Positions 1-10,769 of a DNA stretch of 64,000 nucleotides are shown in pieces. The DNA comes from Marisa cornuarietis. Taxonomy: Eukaryota > Mollusca > Gastropoda > Architaenioglossa > Ampullariidae. Location: assembly GCA_004794655.1 (NCBI GenBank), contig SMMW01000033.1, positions 434,001 to 498,000 of the forward strand, given 5' to 3'. The notes under the pieces were generated by a model that did no database searches, was not told the origin of the DNA, and was given only the letters and a program-made list of their open reading frames with translations. The position numbers and the translations under genes were made by a program. Each line of letters opens with the position of its first letter. Position 1 is the stretch's first letter.

Positions 1-438
1 GTATTCTGTCTAAAATTTGTTTCTTCTTTATTGCTGAAATAGTTTTTCCTTCTCGCTTCTTTACAGCACATTCACTTTTTCTTCTTCTTCTTCTGCTAAG
101 GTAATTTTCTTTTGAGGCACCATAGTTTTGTCGTTAGTGATCAGTGGCTGGAAAATATTCATTGTCCACCCAGGACATGAGGACCTCATTTATCAGATAG
201 AAGGCGAAGAAATGTAATGTCTCAAATAAGGTGAACTACTTACTTCGCGACTTTTACAAATCGTTAAACTAAGAAACGTGACGTTTGCTTTTACCTACCT
301 CAACTTTTTAAAACCATGTTCTTGCGAAATTTTTCACTACATAGTTTTTTGTGTTATTATTGCAGATTGCAGACCTTTTCGACGATGCTAATCATCACGG
401 GGCAAGCAAATGACAGCAAGGAGCAGTTCAGCAGGTAG
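1..438. other. No certain gene; possible 5' UTR exon at its right end
   Basis: This stretch is AT-rich and I see no convincing coding sequence in it. On the plus strand a splice acceptor-like sequence (T-rich tract ending in ttattgcag at 355-364) precedes a GC-richer block. In that block an in-frame TAG sits directly before the ATG pair at 439/442. This is what a 5' UTR exon running into a first coding exon would look like, but nothing confirms it. Confidence 0.3.
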
Positions 439-816
439 ATGATGGATGAGGGCCCGCACAGGAAGTCGAACCTGAGCTCCCTCAGCCTGTCGCCCGCAGA
501 TCCTGCAGCTGGAGCTGGCAGCGTCGAGAACACCTTGGCAAGAGAACAGTCCCTAAGATCAAAGGCGCAAACCCTCACCCGTCAAAACACCTTTATCAAT
601 TGTCGGTTATCTGCCAGGACGCGTTCCAAGGCATCGGTACCGCGAAAGGGCCTTCATGTCGATACTGCTGATGGAGGGACGCACATGTTCCGCCCGTCAC
701 ATCAGTTTCCTCTGATATGTTCCGCACCACCCACCCATCCCAACCCTCAAGTTTACGGAAGTTGCGCGCAAACTGTGCGTACTCGACGTGCCAGACCTAA
801 AATATGCCGTCAGTGA
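439..816 (+). CDS. Candidate coding exon, unknown product
   Basis: This is a 125-codon open frame starting with two ATGs right after an in-frame TAG and about 75 bases downstream of an acceptor-like sequence. The first 45 residues are rich in Ser, Leu, Ala and charged residues and their codons look like real coding sequence. The second half, after about residue 60, is rich in Arg, Pro and Thr and looks less like a protein. No domain is recognised. A donor may lie inside the frame, but I see no strong GTAAGT-like site. It could equally be a chance frame in GC-rich DNA. Confidence 0.25.
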   Translation: MMDEGPHRKSNLSSLSLSPADPAAGAGSVENTLAREQSLRSKAQTLTRQNTFINCRLSARTRSKASVPRKGLHVDTADGGTHMFRPSHQFPLICSAPPTHPNPQVYGSCAQTVRTRRARPKICRQ

Positions 817-1464
817 GGCTTTTTCTCAGCCGCATTCCCCTGTCAGCTGTCGGAAAACAGCCAACAGCAGGTGCGGTTAGTCCGCTGGTCAATTAGCGGC
901 AGACCTGGTCACAGGTGCTAAGCTGGAGTCTGTTAGAACAGTCTCTCTCTCTTTCTCCCCGCAGTAATTGCAATCCGCCTGTGCTTGAGAATGATCGAGA
1001 GTTCCCAAGGTTTATTAATGTCATCTGTCCTGCTGCCGGGGTGTGTGTGGGAGGAAGAGGTGAATAAATGGTTGGTTGACGGGTGTGGGTAGGTAGTGTA
1101 GGCAGGTTCATAAATGTATCTTGCCTCACTACCTGCAAATACAAAGAATTTGTATTAAGGTATAAACTAATAATATAATTAAGATATAAAGGTTTGGCAT
1201 ACTACGAATATGTCCTGAAAAGAACCAGCTCATTTTTTGGAAGAAATCAAATTTTATGAGTAAACAAAATGAGGTTTACGACAGCTACTGAAACTAGATT
1301 AGGTGATAATCTTGTGGAAAAGGAAAATTTCGTAAGTGTACTGCCATAAAAGATTTTCTAAATCAGGAGCATACGCAACAGCAACAATAACAGTGATGTT
1401 GCAGCAGCAGATACTGTTGAGATGATCAAGAAAACTACTTCGTGTCCTCGTGCAACATACGGGG
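817..1464. other. Non-coding, nothing recognised
   Basis: Mixed-composition DNA with a pyrimidine-rich patch near 940-960. I see no gene, no repeat with clear ends and no RNA gene. Confidence 0.4.
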
Positions 1465-1540
1465 AGTCGCGATGGCACAGTGGTTATGTCTGGCGTTCAT
1501 CGCGCTTGGCCTGTTCGCCTCTTCTCAGACTTCTTGTTGC
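1465..1540 (+). repeat. Degenerate tRNA-derived SINE head (candidate)
   Basis: The sequence GATGGCACAGTGGTTA near 1471 resembles the RNA polymerase III A box found in tRNA-derived SINE heads (TGGCNNAGTGG). A B box is not clear downstream, so this would be a decayed or partial copy. The short open frame over it (from 1442) starts with a hydrophobic, signal-like stretch that is best explained by this repeat. Confidence 0.3.
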
Positions 1541-1851
1541 GACAGAGACATTGATCCCTATATGGTTGCGATAGAGACATTATTCTTTACATTGCTGAGG
1601 CAGAGTCAATATTCTTTTTTGTCTGTGGGTGTTGCTGTTTTTAATCGGTGAATTTCCCATCTCTCTGCCTTACTATTTGCTGCCTTATCACACTTGTATC
1701 TCCATAAAGTGATTCACAGAAAGAATCATTGAGTTCAAGATTATATTTCTGGGTCTGATGCCGCTGATGTGCGTTGATGGTTTGTGAGAGACTTTCAAAA
1801 TAGAAACCTAAAAAGATAAGGAAAAAAACTTTAAATAAAATGAAAAACATT

Positions 1852-1919
1852 GCATCGACCAGGAATCAAACCCGGGTCACCGTGCGGCAAGAGAGTATTC
1901 TACCACTGGGCCACCGATG
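1852..1919 (-). pseudogene. tRNA-Gly(GCC)-like pseudogene or SINE head
   Basis: Read on the minus strand this is tRNA-sized (68 bases). It has an A box (GGCCCAGTGG), a GCC anticodon in a seven-base loop, a B box (GGTTTGATTCC) and acceptor arms that still pair at most positions. The anticodon stem, however, carries at least three mismatches and the first acceptor pair is A-C. It therefore looks like a decayed tRNA-Gly or the tRNA-derived head of a SINE, not a working tRNA gene. No CCA is encoded, as expected for eukaryotes. Confidence 0.6.
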
Positions 1920-2178
1920 TGACTTGACAGACTCTTTCTATCTTTCCTTCAAATCTGCAGAATGTTATTATTTTCAAACGTTATGATATTGTTATTGTTA
2001 TATTATCTTTTGGTTCATAAACATAGACAAGGAATTTCTAACCACTTTATTCAGGGTCACTAGCAATGGTCTGCCATTTCACATGCTCAGAAAATCTTTG
2101 GTAAAAGAGGGATAACTCTTTTTGGCATCTTTCTGCATATTTTTGCTTGGTCAGTTGCCGTTTTGTTTAAAAAAAAAA

Positions 2179-2410
2179 GGTAAAAGGTCATCCCCTAACC
2201 TTTTCAGGTCGTTAGGGGATCTCACTTTTTTCGGGGCCAGCTTTACGTGAGGGCGGTGCCCATCTCCTCCACCTCGCTGCCTTACCTTCCCCAACCCTCT
2301 ATGGAGTCAGGTACCTATTCCCGTCAGCTGGGTCGACTGGGGGACGTTTGCTGCCATAGAACCAGTGTCCTCTCAGTTCACACGCCAGCGCCCTAACCAT
2401 TTCTCCCGTC
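2179..2410 (-). mobile_element. SINE family copy 1
   Basis: This block shares an ordered series of blocks with 14233-14357 and 62850-63067, all in the same orientation. The shared blocks are: ggtaaaag..cccct, a 'ggccagctt..gtgagggcggtgc' segment, 'cttaccttccccaaccctctatgg', and then 'gagtcaggta'. The high-coordinate end (about 2370-2410) resembles a tRNA-like head on the minus strand, so the element reads leftwards. It is preceded on the plus strand by an A-run at 2169-2178. I infer a lineage-specific tRNA-derived SINE. Confidence 0.65.
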
Positions 2411-4392
2411 GTTTGGTTGCTTTCTTGAATTCTTTGGTTAAAATATCGTATTATTATCATCAAAGTCATAAACATTATAATATGAAATGCATGTATGATA
2501 TACAGACATGATATATACAAATGGTCTGGAGTTATATATAGATATAGAATTTCCGTTGATTGAATGAATGGAAATCACATGCACATTTATAATACATAAA
2601 AATCTTTGCAGTAATAAGTTGTATCAATTATGCACATTTTTCTCGCTGTCTGCGTGCATGCAGTTTGTACTGCTATATTCACTTTTCCAGTCTCCTAGAC
2701 AGGAGCGTCAGTCTGAGACAAGCCCATTTTCTTGACTTTCCAAGTATCTTACCCGCTTCTTAATTCAAAAAACATGTCACCTGGTCTGTAACCAAAAGAT
2801 CCAGAAAAAATTGTGTTTCCCCTTTTAGAAATTATGCATGGAGAATGGTCTTTTCTGCTCTAAAATTCTTGATGAAGGCTATCTCTTCTGGTGCCCAATA
2901 TATGTTCTCAGGCCCCTCTCGGAAGTCGTGTAATTTTCCTCTGGTCTGAGAGGGCCATCTTGAAAATGTAATAAATTCCGTCTGCTTTTAGATGATCCAG
3001 GATCTGCCGCAATTTCCCTTCGGCCGGCAGGAGATCAAATAATTTTCCTCTGGTTCAGGCTGTTCCCTTCTCGCACCATATAACGCATCTCTGCTCTGAG
3101 ATTCTCCCAAGACATTAAGTGATTTCCCTTCGGTCCAAGATCGACCATATTGGCGTTATGTAATTCCAGCCGCGGTCCATGTTTCCCTTTGGCAAGGCTT
3201 GGACATACGGAAGCCCTTTAAGGCTGGTGGCCATGTTGACGCAGAATGTTTCTCTTCTTGAGGACTTTCATCCCCCTCGGCGCGAACGGTAACAACCCGT
3301 TTTAAAAACCTGCCTGATGCTGCGCGTAATGAGTGCTTGATGAAGACACGGCCATTGCTGCCCGGAACTACAGCGGTCACTTGCATCGTTAAAAAAAGAT
3401 AGAAAAAAGCCCCGCGATCCGAGGTTTTCATCCCTGCCGAGCTGGGTACCAGATCAAAACACAACAAGTGTTTACAAAATACACTTCTCGCCCCTTGGCC
3501 TGTTTGCCGAACCGTTTCTCGCACTGCGACTAGTCCTTTGATCTCGGCACTGCCCATAGATCGCCCCTCGGGCGGTCCCTTTGATCTTGCGTGCTCTTCC
3601 TGCAGACTGGGGAAAGAGATCGATTTTCTTTTGTCTCAGGGGCCTTTTGCTCTAGGCCACTGGCTGTAGGAGCAAGGAAGAGCCTTTTCTGATCACTTTC
3701 TTCTCAATATTTTGTGAAAACATGATGTCCAAGACCAAACCCCATCCACCTTATTTTCCTCCAACGAGGGTTTTTATCACGGTCACAATCCTTTCATTCC
3801 CACACTTCCCGTAAACGAAATTACTTTTATCTGATTTTCGAATTGTAATTTATTTTTAAAGTCAGTAGTTAAACGCAACAGTTCACCAAGTACTCAGCTT
3901 AATGTTGCTTGTAGTTCTGATCCATTTCATGTCTGCGGCCACTGAAGATTCCAGATCTGTGCAAGTGTCGTGATATGTTTAGGAACAGTTTTTCAGCATT
4001 AAAATTCAGTTTCCATTTTGTCATTCTATAATGGTCGCATAATCAGTATTCCCATGAGCAGAATAAAGAAAGATTTTTTTGTTTGTTTATTTGAATAGTG
4101 TGGTTTATGATCGAATTCTAAACACACCTGTCTTGTATAATCGTGATGTTGGGATTTTTGCTGACCCTTGGTAGCTCTGCCTCATACACACATTAGCTCT
4201 GTACTATACATACATTACATAATGCAAGTTTCAAAGACTGTACCAGTCCTACGGCCTTCTTTTATGTGACCGATATAAACGCTCAAGCGACACAGTTAAA
4301 GATCACTAAATCTTTATCGTGTTTAAATTGACTAGAACTCTAAAATATGAAGGCTAGACAGCATAACTATGATAATTTGCTATGTCAGTCAA

Positions 4393-4395
<3 letters not shown>
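2411..4395. other. Intergenic; GC-richer block with diverged internal repeats
   Basis: From about 2880 to 3200 a short phrase of the type aattttcctctggtc (variants atttcccttcggtc, tttccctttggc) recurs five times at irregular 28-90 base spacing, so this is probably an old diverged repeat. A 133-codon minus-strand open frame covers 3156-3557; its product has no recognisable domain and I do not call it a gene. The remainder to 4395 is AT-rich with no signal I can support. Confidence 0.35.

Positions 4396-4428
<33 letters not shown>
4396..4428 (+). repeat. (GT)n microsatellite
   Basis: About 16 uninterrupted GT units. Short open frames across it that read as Cys-Val repeats are artefacts. Confidence 0.95.
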
Positions 4429-4430
<2 letters not shown>

Positions 4431-4657
4431 TTCCTTTGCATATGTTGGAAGTAGCACAACTCGCATATCATCATCGGCACTACTGGCATCAGTATCGGCA
4501 TCTGCGCACCTTGGTTTCCCAGCACAAAATTTCCCAATAAAGATAGATCGACTGTTACTCCTTTATCGCCACAAATGGGGGAGCTTAGAGGACTTGAAAA
4601 ACGATGGTTTAAGACTATGAAAAATGAACACAGTAACGGTAAAAAAATAAAATAAAA

Positions 4658-4658
<1 letters not shown>

Positions 4659-4709
<51 letters not shown>

Positions 4710-4725
4710 AGAGCGAGAGAGAGAG
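4659..4725 (+). repeat. (CA)n-(GA)n compound microsatellite
   Basis: About 23 CA units pass directly into GA-rich repeats up to about 4725. Open frames through it are artefacts. Confidence 0.95.
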
Positions 4726-5490
4726 AAAAAGAAGGGAGGGAGAGGGAGGTATGAAAAATAAAGGCACCGCACTGTCGAGAGCCGTGAGTTGGCAAAAGGA
4801 CCGGTCATTAGCGAGACTGGTCTTCAAGCACCGCAGAGCCGAAGTCGCCCAGCCGTGAATAGCTAGCACCTGTCACCTATCAAACTGCCAGGGACGGAAG
4901 GTGCAGGGCATGGAGGCGGAGGGCTTGTTATTTCACGCTGATAGACCGACAAAGCCTACCAGACTGGAAGAATTCAGCGAGACCTCCAAAGCCTACCAGA
5001 CTGTTAAAAAAAAAGAAGAAAAAACAAGAAACGCACGATCTCCACTGTAAACTACTGACCTCTCTGAGATCACATCCCTTTGACATTACATCATTTTGAT
5101 CTCGGCATGAATCTCTCTCTCTCTCTCACTCAGAACCGTCCCCCGCTGTCTGCGTGGCCGGTGTAGGTGAGTAACAGCGATGTAGAAAATGCCCGATGGT
5201 ATGACGATGACAATACTGATGTAGATCTATGACGCTGAAGTCTGTATTTGAGGAGGATAAGCCTGTAACTGAAGAAGCTTTGCACTTTCAATAGGGTGGT
5301 CTGGTGAGGGGGGTGTTTAGGAATAAGCACAGTTCATCTTACTCTTTATGACAAGGATTTGCTGATAGCCTCAGCCAGGCAGATGAGTACCTGATGTCTG
5401 GTGGTGTGGAGAGTGGGTGGGTTGGTGGTGGTGGGGAGCAGATTATGGCTTGAAGAGTGGATAACAGTAGGTGAGTGGCTGGCGCTATGT
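4726..5490. other. Non-coding; short direct repeat inside
   Basis: No gene is seen. The 17-base word caaagcctaccagactg occurs twice, at 4950-4966 and 4987-5003. CT-rich sequence lies at 5111-5129. Confidence 0.4.
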
Positions 5491-5498
5491 ACGTAGAG

Positions 5499-6094
5499 CA
5501 GGGGTGGGGAACCTTTTTTCCTCCAAGGGCCATTTGATATTTATAACACAATTTGCAGGCCATATAATTAAGTACTTAACAATTAGCTTGTTCCATTTTG
5601 TCAAGCTGTAGTTTCACCACAGTGCGCTAACACTTTTGCATCGTGTACAGTCCCAGATTGCCTGGCACTGTTGTCCTCTGAGTCACCATAATCCACCCTT
5701 TTATAAATGAGGTGCGTGAAAAATATGCTCTGCTCCTATGAAAACCAAAGCGAGACAACTGTTTGGAGTCTGTAAAAATATATGTTTATAATTAGAATGT
5801 TCGTAGAGGAGACAGAGTATATTGTGTAAAAAAAATGTCTAATGCACACTTTTCTGTTTGTGGTTTTGCAGCAAACCTTCATTAATAATAAAAATATTCA
5901 TGACATTTTAGAACACACATACATCCTCCTGATGAAGGAGTTCATGTCCTTGTATGTGCCCTGTCTAACCCGTAATGGACATTACTTGTTTGTTCCCTCA
6001 AAATTTACGTTATTATTATTTACTTAATATGCATTTATATTTCTATGGAAAAATTTACGGAATGCCTAGGCGGATCGGACGTTCCCCACCCCTG
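5499..6094. mobile_element. Non-autonomous hAT element (596 bp)
   Basis: The element starts CAGGGGTGGGGAAC (5499-5512) and ends with the exact reverse complement (6081-6094). It is flanked by a perfect 8-bp direct repeat ACGTAGAG (5491-5498 and 6095-6102). Fourteen-base ends beginning CAG(G) with an 8-bp target duplication are characteristic of the hAT superfamily. The interior is AT-rich with no transposase frame, only a 61-codon open frame that I regard as chance, so the copy depends on an autonomous relative. The intact target duplication and perfect ends suggest a fairly young insertion. Confidence 0.93.
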
Positions 6095-6102
6095 ACGTAG
6101 AG

Positions 6103-7128
6103 TGGCTTAGTGCAAAATGCCTACAGAGACATGGCGGGTTAAGAGAGAAGTCAGGTGCCTGTCGAGCGTATTCAGCTTTTACATGTTAATAAACAGAGAT
6201 CAATACACAATAATAAACTGAAAACTACCACAGATAAATAAATAATCAATCGTGCAATCGTATATATCACAGAGCACTTTTCACAATATAGTTTTGAGAA
6301 AAGATCAAGTAAGTTCATTGAAATCGAAGATGAAAGTGAAAGCTTACTGTTCTTGAAAACAAGAAACACGCCTCATGAAGTAAAGGAATGCAGTATTTTT
6401 TTTAAATATTGTCGTTGTCGTGAGAACTTAAATTTCACATGCCTGAGCTAGGAAATGCCTCGTGAAGTCTTCAATGAAGTCATGAGATAGGGGAGACAAT
6501 CGCCGTTCTCTTTTTACCCTTTGATATGAGTATTGTCCCTCTATTGACATTTTCTCATGCGATGGCCACTTAAGATCCGACACTTACACAAGTATGGTTA
6601 GGAAACTGATAAAGACCTTTATTTTTTTAAATGCGTATTTTATCATGAAAGTCATGTATCGAAGCAAAATGTCTATGCTAAAATAAAGATAAGAGACCAT
6701 CAAAATTATATTTCATATTTTTGTTATTAATCATCCACGCCTGCGCCAAGTTTCAGTTAACGGAAACGTTGCTCCCAGTGCAAAGTGCACCAAAATACCT
6801 TGCCCACAAAAGGCATTTTTTCTTCAAACCAAGCAGCACTAGTCATTTAGTCTTTACGGCTCTCAAACTTATCGTTCATCGGCTGAACACCAGATCTGTT
6901 ACTGGATATTTACAGCAGTAATTTATTTTTAAAAACTAGAGCGTTGTTAGAAATGTTGTGGTCAGAGACATGCTGCTGTAAAGGCGTCTGAAAAGTTGCT
7001 ATGGAGTTTTCTTAGAACTGCAAATCCGCGTGTCACCCCTGCCTTTTCAGATACTTGTATTTTACTTATTTTGGAATTTAAAAAAATGTTCCTTGCATCA
7101 AAATTAAGTTTTTTGTCAACGCACGCAT

Positions 7129-7129
<1 letters not shown>
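6103..7129. other. AT-rich, nothing recognised
   Basis: Several short open frames exist on both strands, but none shows domain content or splice-site support. I see no repeat boundaries. Confidence 0.4.

Positions 7130-7171
<42 letters not shown>
7130..7171 (+). repeat. (CA)n microsatellite
   Basis: About 20 uninterrupted CA units. Confidence 0.95.
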
Positions 7172-7172
<1 letters not shown>

Positions 7173-9530
7173 GTAAAAAAAAATAGAAAGAGGTGATCGT
7201 CTTTGTTAAATGTTTGTCTTTAGCTCGTGATGTGTGGGTGGGGTGGTTGCAGGAACAATGAACGTAAACGGTTGGCCATGTCTGAGAGGTGGAAAATGGG
7301 GCTCTTCTTCTGCCGTCTTAGTTACCCTGATAAATCAAATATTTATTTCAGGAAAGCTCCTGGGTAGGCACGTGGTGATGTCACATCTCCATTTAGCTCA
7401 AAGCAGTGTAAGCGAATAGCCTCTTACTTTTGCGAAACGCAAGCCAACAAACTGTAAGTCTTACCTGGGCAAAAAACGAGGTCGACTCGTGAGGTCTCTG
7501 TAGTATACGGAGATTATTATTATTATTATTATTCCAAGGCAAAAACTGTTGAAAGACATGGAAGTTTATGCTATTCAGTGTTATTGATTCGTTTAGATTA
7601 TGGATGTGGATCTTTTTATCTAGTCTGTGCTGCAGCTGTATAAATTGCCGTTTTGTGGTAGTGATAGTGGTTGAGCAACGGAGGAGGAGATACCGTGTGA
7701 ACATTAATAATCTGCCCCAACCCCACTCTACTTTGGCACTGATGAATGGGTTTGTACCTACACTCGATGACCTGAGGGAGCCCAACACACACATATATAT
7801 ATATATATATAAAGTACAAGCGCCTTCGAAGTCATGACTGTTTCCGGTTCATCAACCTTAATGATAATCACGCGGACTGTCAGCTTAAAGCTGCTGGCTA
7901 CGTGCAGCGCCCAACCTCTCGCCGCCATTTTTAACTATGAGGTACAAACAGGCAGCATGAGACTTTCCCATAACGTCTTTTGTAAAGCAATACAATTATC
8001 CTGTTTTCAGTCCAAAAGAAATTCAGAAAGGAAGTGCTTTCATACACATGGATGAATTTCAACATATAACCCACGAATAAAAATACACGCAATTTATAAA
8101 CTTATAAGCCAGATACCAGGATTAGCCCCCAAGATATCCGTCCGCTGACCGACCAGGGTGCGTGGTCAAGTAGCCAGACTTAAATGACTTAACCTAGAAA
8201 CAATACAAACACGTTTTTAAACATACACAAATGCTTATTAGTATGCACACATGTATATTTATAGACATGTATGTCTCTAAACATATACATGGGCATCTTA
8301 CCTCGCGTGCCGTGCCTACGCTCAGTCATAAACACTCTGCCGCCAGGCTCGGCATGACTAATGAAACTGTTAATAAATCAGTATTCGCACGCCTAAAAAA
8401 TTAAAGACATTGTATGGGAGACGTGAGAAAGGAAAAGCTAATTAATCTTTCTCTGGGAAACGGAAGCTTTGCAAAGTGCGTAAACAAGAAAACATCGGTT
8501 GTTTTCCAGCGTGTAAAGGAAGTGAGGACCGGATCGGAAGCTTTACCTACATGGAGAATGTCTAGGGATTGTTCTTTCTGGTCCATGACTATCCCTGAAG
8601 CTCTGACTTAATCCCATAGCTGCCACTGAGGCTGTCTTATGTGTACCTTATCTTATGTCGTCACTGATTTTCCAGATTAGAAGCGTTCTGGATTCATTGA
8701 TAACTGCACGGATTCGCATATTTAGGTATAAACACACAAGGCCATTGAAAAAAAATGTGGGGGAGCCCAAACCTGTGAACTCAGTTTCCAGTAAAGATGA
8801 CTGAAAAAGCCACAAAACGACGTTTCCGTGAAATGCGTTTAAACAGTTTAATTGTTCATGTGATCAGAACTAGTTTTTTCTGTCCATCGGAATTAAAACA
8901 GATCTTCTGATTAAAAGGAAAAGAAACAAAATGGACTAGCCCTCTCAAACGCGCGTGTGTTTTTCTCCCTTGAAAGTCGATAACGAAGCGCTGATCACCT
9001 CTACCTTTTTTTTCAAACGGGGGGAGGGGAGATCCTTGACTGTAATGTTAAGAGCAAAGACAGTCGCTCTCCCCCAAAAGCACGCTCTCAGTCGACGACA
9101 TGCCCTGTACTCGTCACGCCTTCTGTCTGCTTGTTTTAAAGGTCTACACTTGCAGAGAAACTTATTTTTACATCACTATGTTGATCTTAGTACAAGACAT
9201 TACTTCTTGTAATACAAGAGAATGCCCACCTTTCCTTTACCATCTTCCTCCCTTTACGAGCCACCGAACATCATAATGCTCAGGATGAGGTCAAAACCGT
9301 TTATATACTTTCAATTACTATATGTTCTACTACTCGTCCATTGGCTGTAGCCATGACAACTTGTTCATCGTCATGTACTTTCCTGCTGTCAGAGGACTTT
9401 GACCTCTTTTTTTGCGTGATAATTTTTATAGACCTGTATCTAAAAATGGATATATTTTGGGAAGTACTTTCCGAGCACAGCCTAGTGATTTGTTTAAAGC
9501 ACTGCTTTGCATTTTGATTCTGTTAGACAT
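7172..9530. other. Intergenic; small simple repeats only
   Basis: Contains a (TTA)n run at about 7508-7533 and an (AT)n run at 7791-7811. Open frames of 60-130 codons here have no recognisable domains, and those on opposite strands overlap one another. I see no supported gene. Confidence 0.4.
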
Positions 9531-9534
9531 TTAA

Positions 9535-9895
9535 AGGTCTAGTGAGGTTGGGTTTTTTACTAACTGGATCAAGGCAAGACGCTAGGTCCCAAAATCTGGG
9601 CGAATACTCTTACCGTTTGCAAGATACACGCCTACAAACCACCAAGCACAGAAAGGACGTTTATACACAGGTATACATAATTAACATGAGGTCAGAAATT
9701 TTCTCATTAGCCGAGGACTTTACAATGTAAGCGTGTTCGTATGTAATCCTGATCTCTGTGTTGTTAGCCTCTTTCTTTGCGTGATGAGGTTTCTTTCTAG
9801 AGAACTTAAGTGGGGGTGTTCACCAAGATTGTGGAAATATTATCTTGCACAGAGTTTTACTGATTCATTAGAAAAAAATGCACCCCACTAGACCT
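9535..9895. mobile_element. TTAA-flanked MITE (361 bp)
   Basis: The left end AGGTCTAGTGAGG (9535-9547) and the right end CCCCACTAGACCT (9883-9895) are inverted repeats matching at 12 of 13 positions. Both are flanked by the tetranucleotide TTAA (9531-9534 and 9896-9899). TTAA target duplications are typical of piggyBac and Kolobok type transposons; ends beginning AGG fit Kolobok somewhat better than piggyBac (which begins CC). The interior encodes nothing recognisable. Confidence 0.75.
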
Positions 9896-10513
9896 TTAAC
9901 CGAAGTGCTGGATGTTAATACAGGACAAAAAAATAATTTTGAAGAGACCCCCTAGTGCGCAAGCGGGAGCCGAAGTTGTTAATCTATGTCTTAAAAATAG
10001 AGTACAGGTCTACCGGTGTCGGAAACACGGACTGTCAGGGCAAGTTGGGGTGACACCCTGCTAGTCTATGCGGTGCAAAGCTGTTCTTTTTGCTTTTGTT
10101 TGGAAGGGTTTTGTTAGGCTTTTGTTCTTTCAAGCTTGTATTTTTTCAAATCGGTGTTTTAGGTGGGGGTTGAATTCTGCTCCCTGCATCAAAGTGAGGC
10201 CTCTTTGAAAAGGGCGAGTATTCAAGATATCGTTCATAATTTTAAGTGAGCCGGAACTTTCCGCTTGTGTGATTTAAGCGCTTGTTTTCTTAAATCCGAA
10301 GGTTGTTAAAAACCCAGCTCTCTTCTTCCAAACCTAGCTCAGCAAGCAATGAGAATCTCCTTAGAACCGCCACTCGAAGTTTAAGGACAAAAGAACAAGT
10401 TCAAGACAGAATCAGTGGTGCTTACAGCCGACACATCTGAATATTTGTGCCGCTCTCACTGTTTCATTCACATTTCCACCTCAATGCTGCTGTTCCTGTC
10501 AAGTAACAGAAGG
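9896..10513. other. Upstream region of the secreted-protein gene
   Basis: No separate gene is seen. It presumably holds the promoter and 5' UTR of the gene starting at 10514, but no TATA box at a sensible distance is evident. The open frame actually extends upstream to an ATG at 10415. Confidence 0.35.
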
Positions 10514-10769
10514 ATGGCGTATGCGTCTCGCCCCAAGAGTTCCATGACAAAGCTTGGCCTGGTCGTAATCGTGATCGTTGCTGGATGCTTGTGTCAGTTG
10601 ACAGGTTCACAGTCATACGGAAATTATTACAACAGGGAGCCCTCCGCTGCAGGTGCCAGAGCACCCTCGCTGCCATCACGGCTTTTCCCATCTGCGGGTC
10701 AAAACTCTGGACAAGTTCTTTCAGCACCACCAACGGATGCCAGCTTCTGGGTAAAGAGTCCACTAACGG
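10514..10769 (+). CDS. Secreted-protein gene, exon 1
   Basis: Encodes the signal peptide and the Ser/Pro-rich region (residues 1-85 plus one base of codon 86). A second potential donor (TGG|GTAAAG at 10751) would leave exon 2 in a frame that stops after 16 codons, so the 10769 donor is preferred. Confidence 0.6.

Noticed and set aside
1442..1651. Short plus-strand frame with a signal-peptide-like hydrophobic start
   Set aside because: It lies over a tRNA-like SINE head; the hydrophobic stretch is a by-product of that sequence and the rest has no protein character.
1852..1919. A functional tRNA-Gly gene
   Set aside because: The anticodon stem has several mismatches and the first acceptor pair is broken, so it is better called a pseudogene or SINE head.
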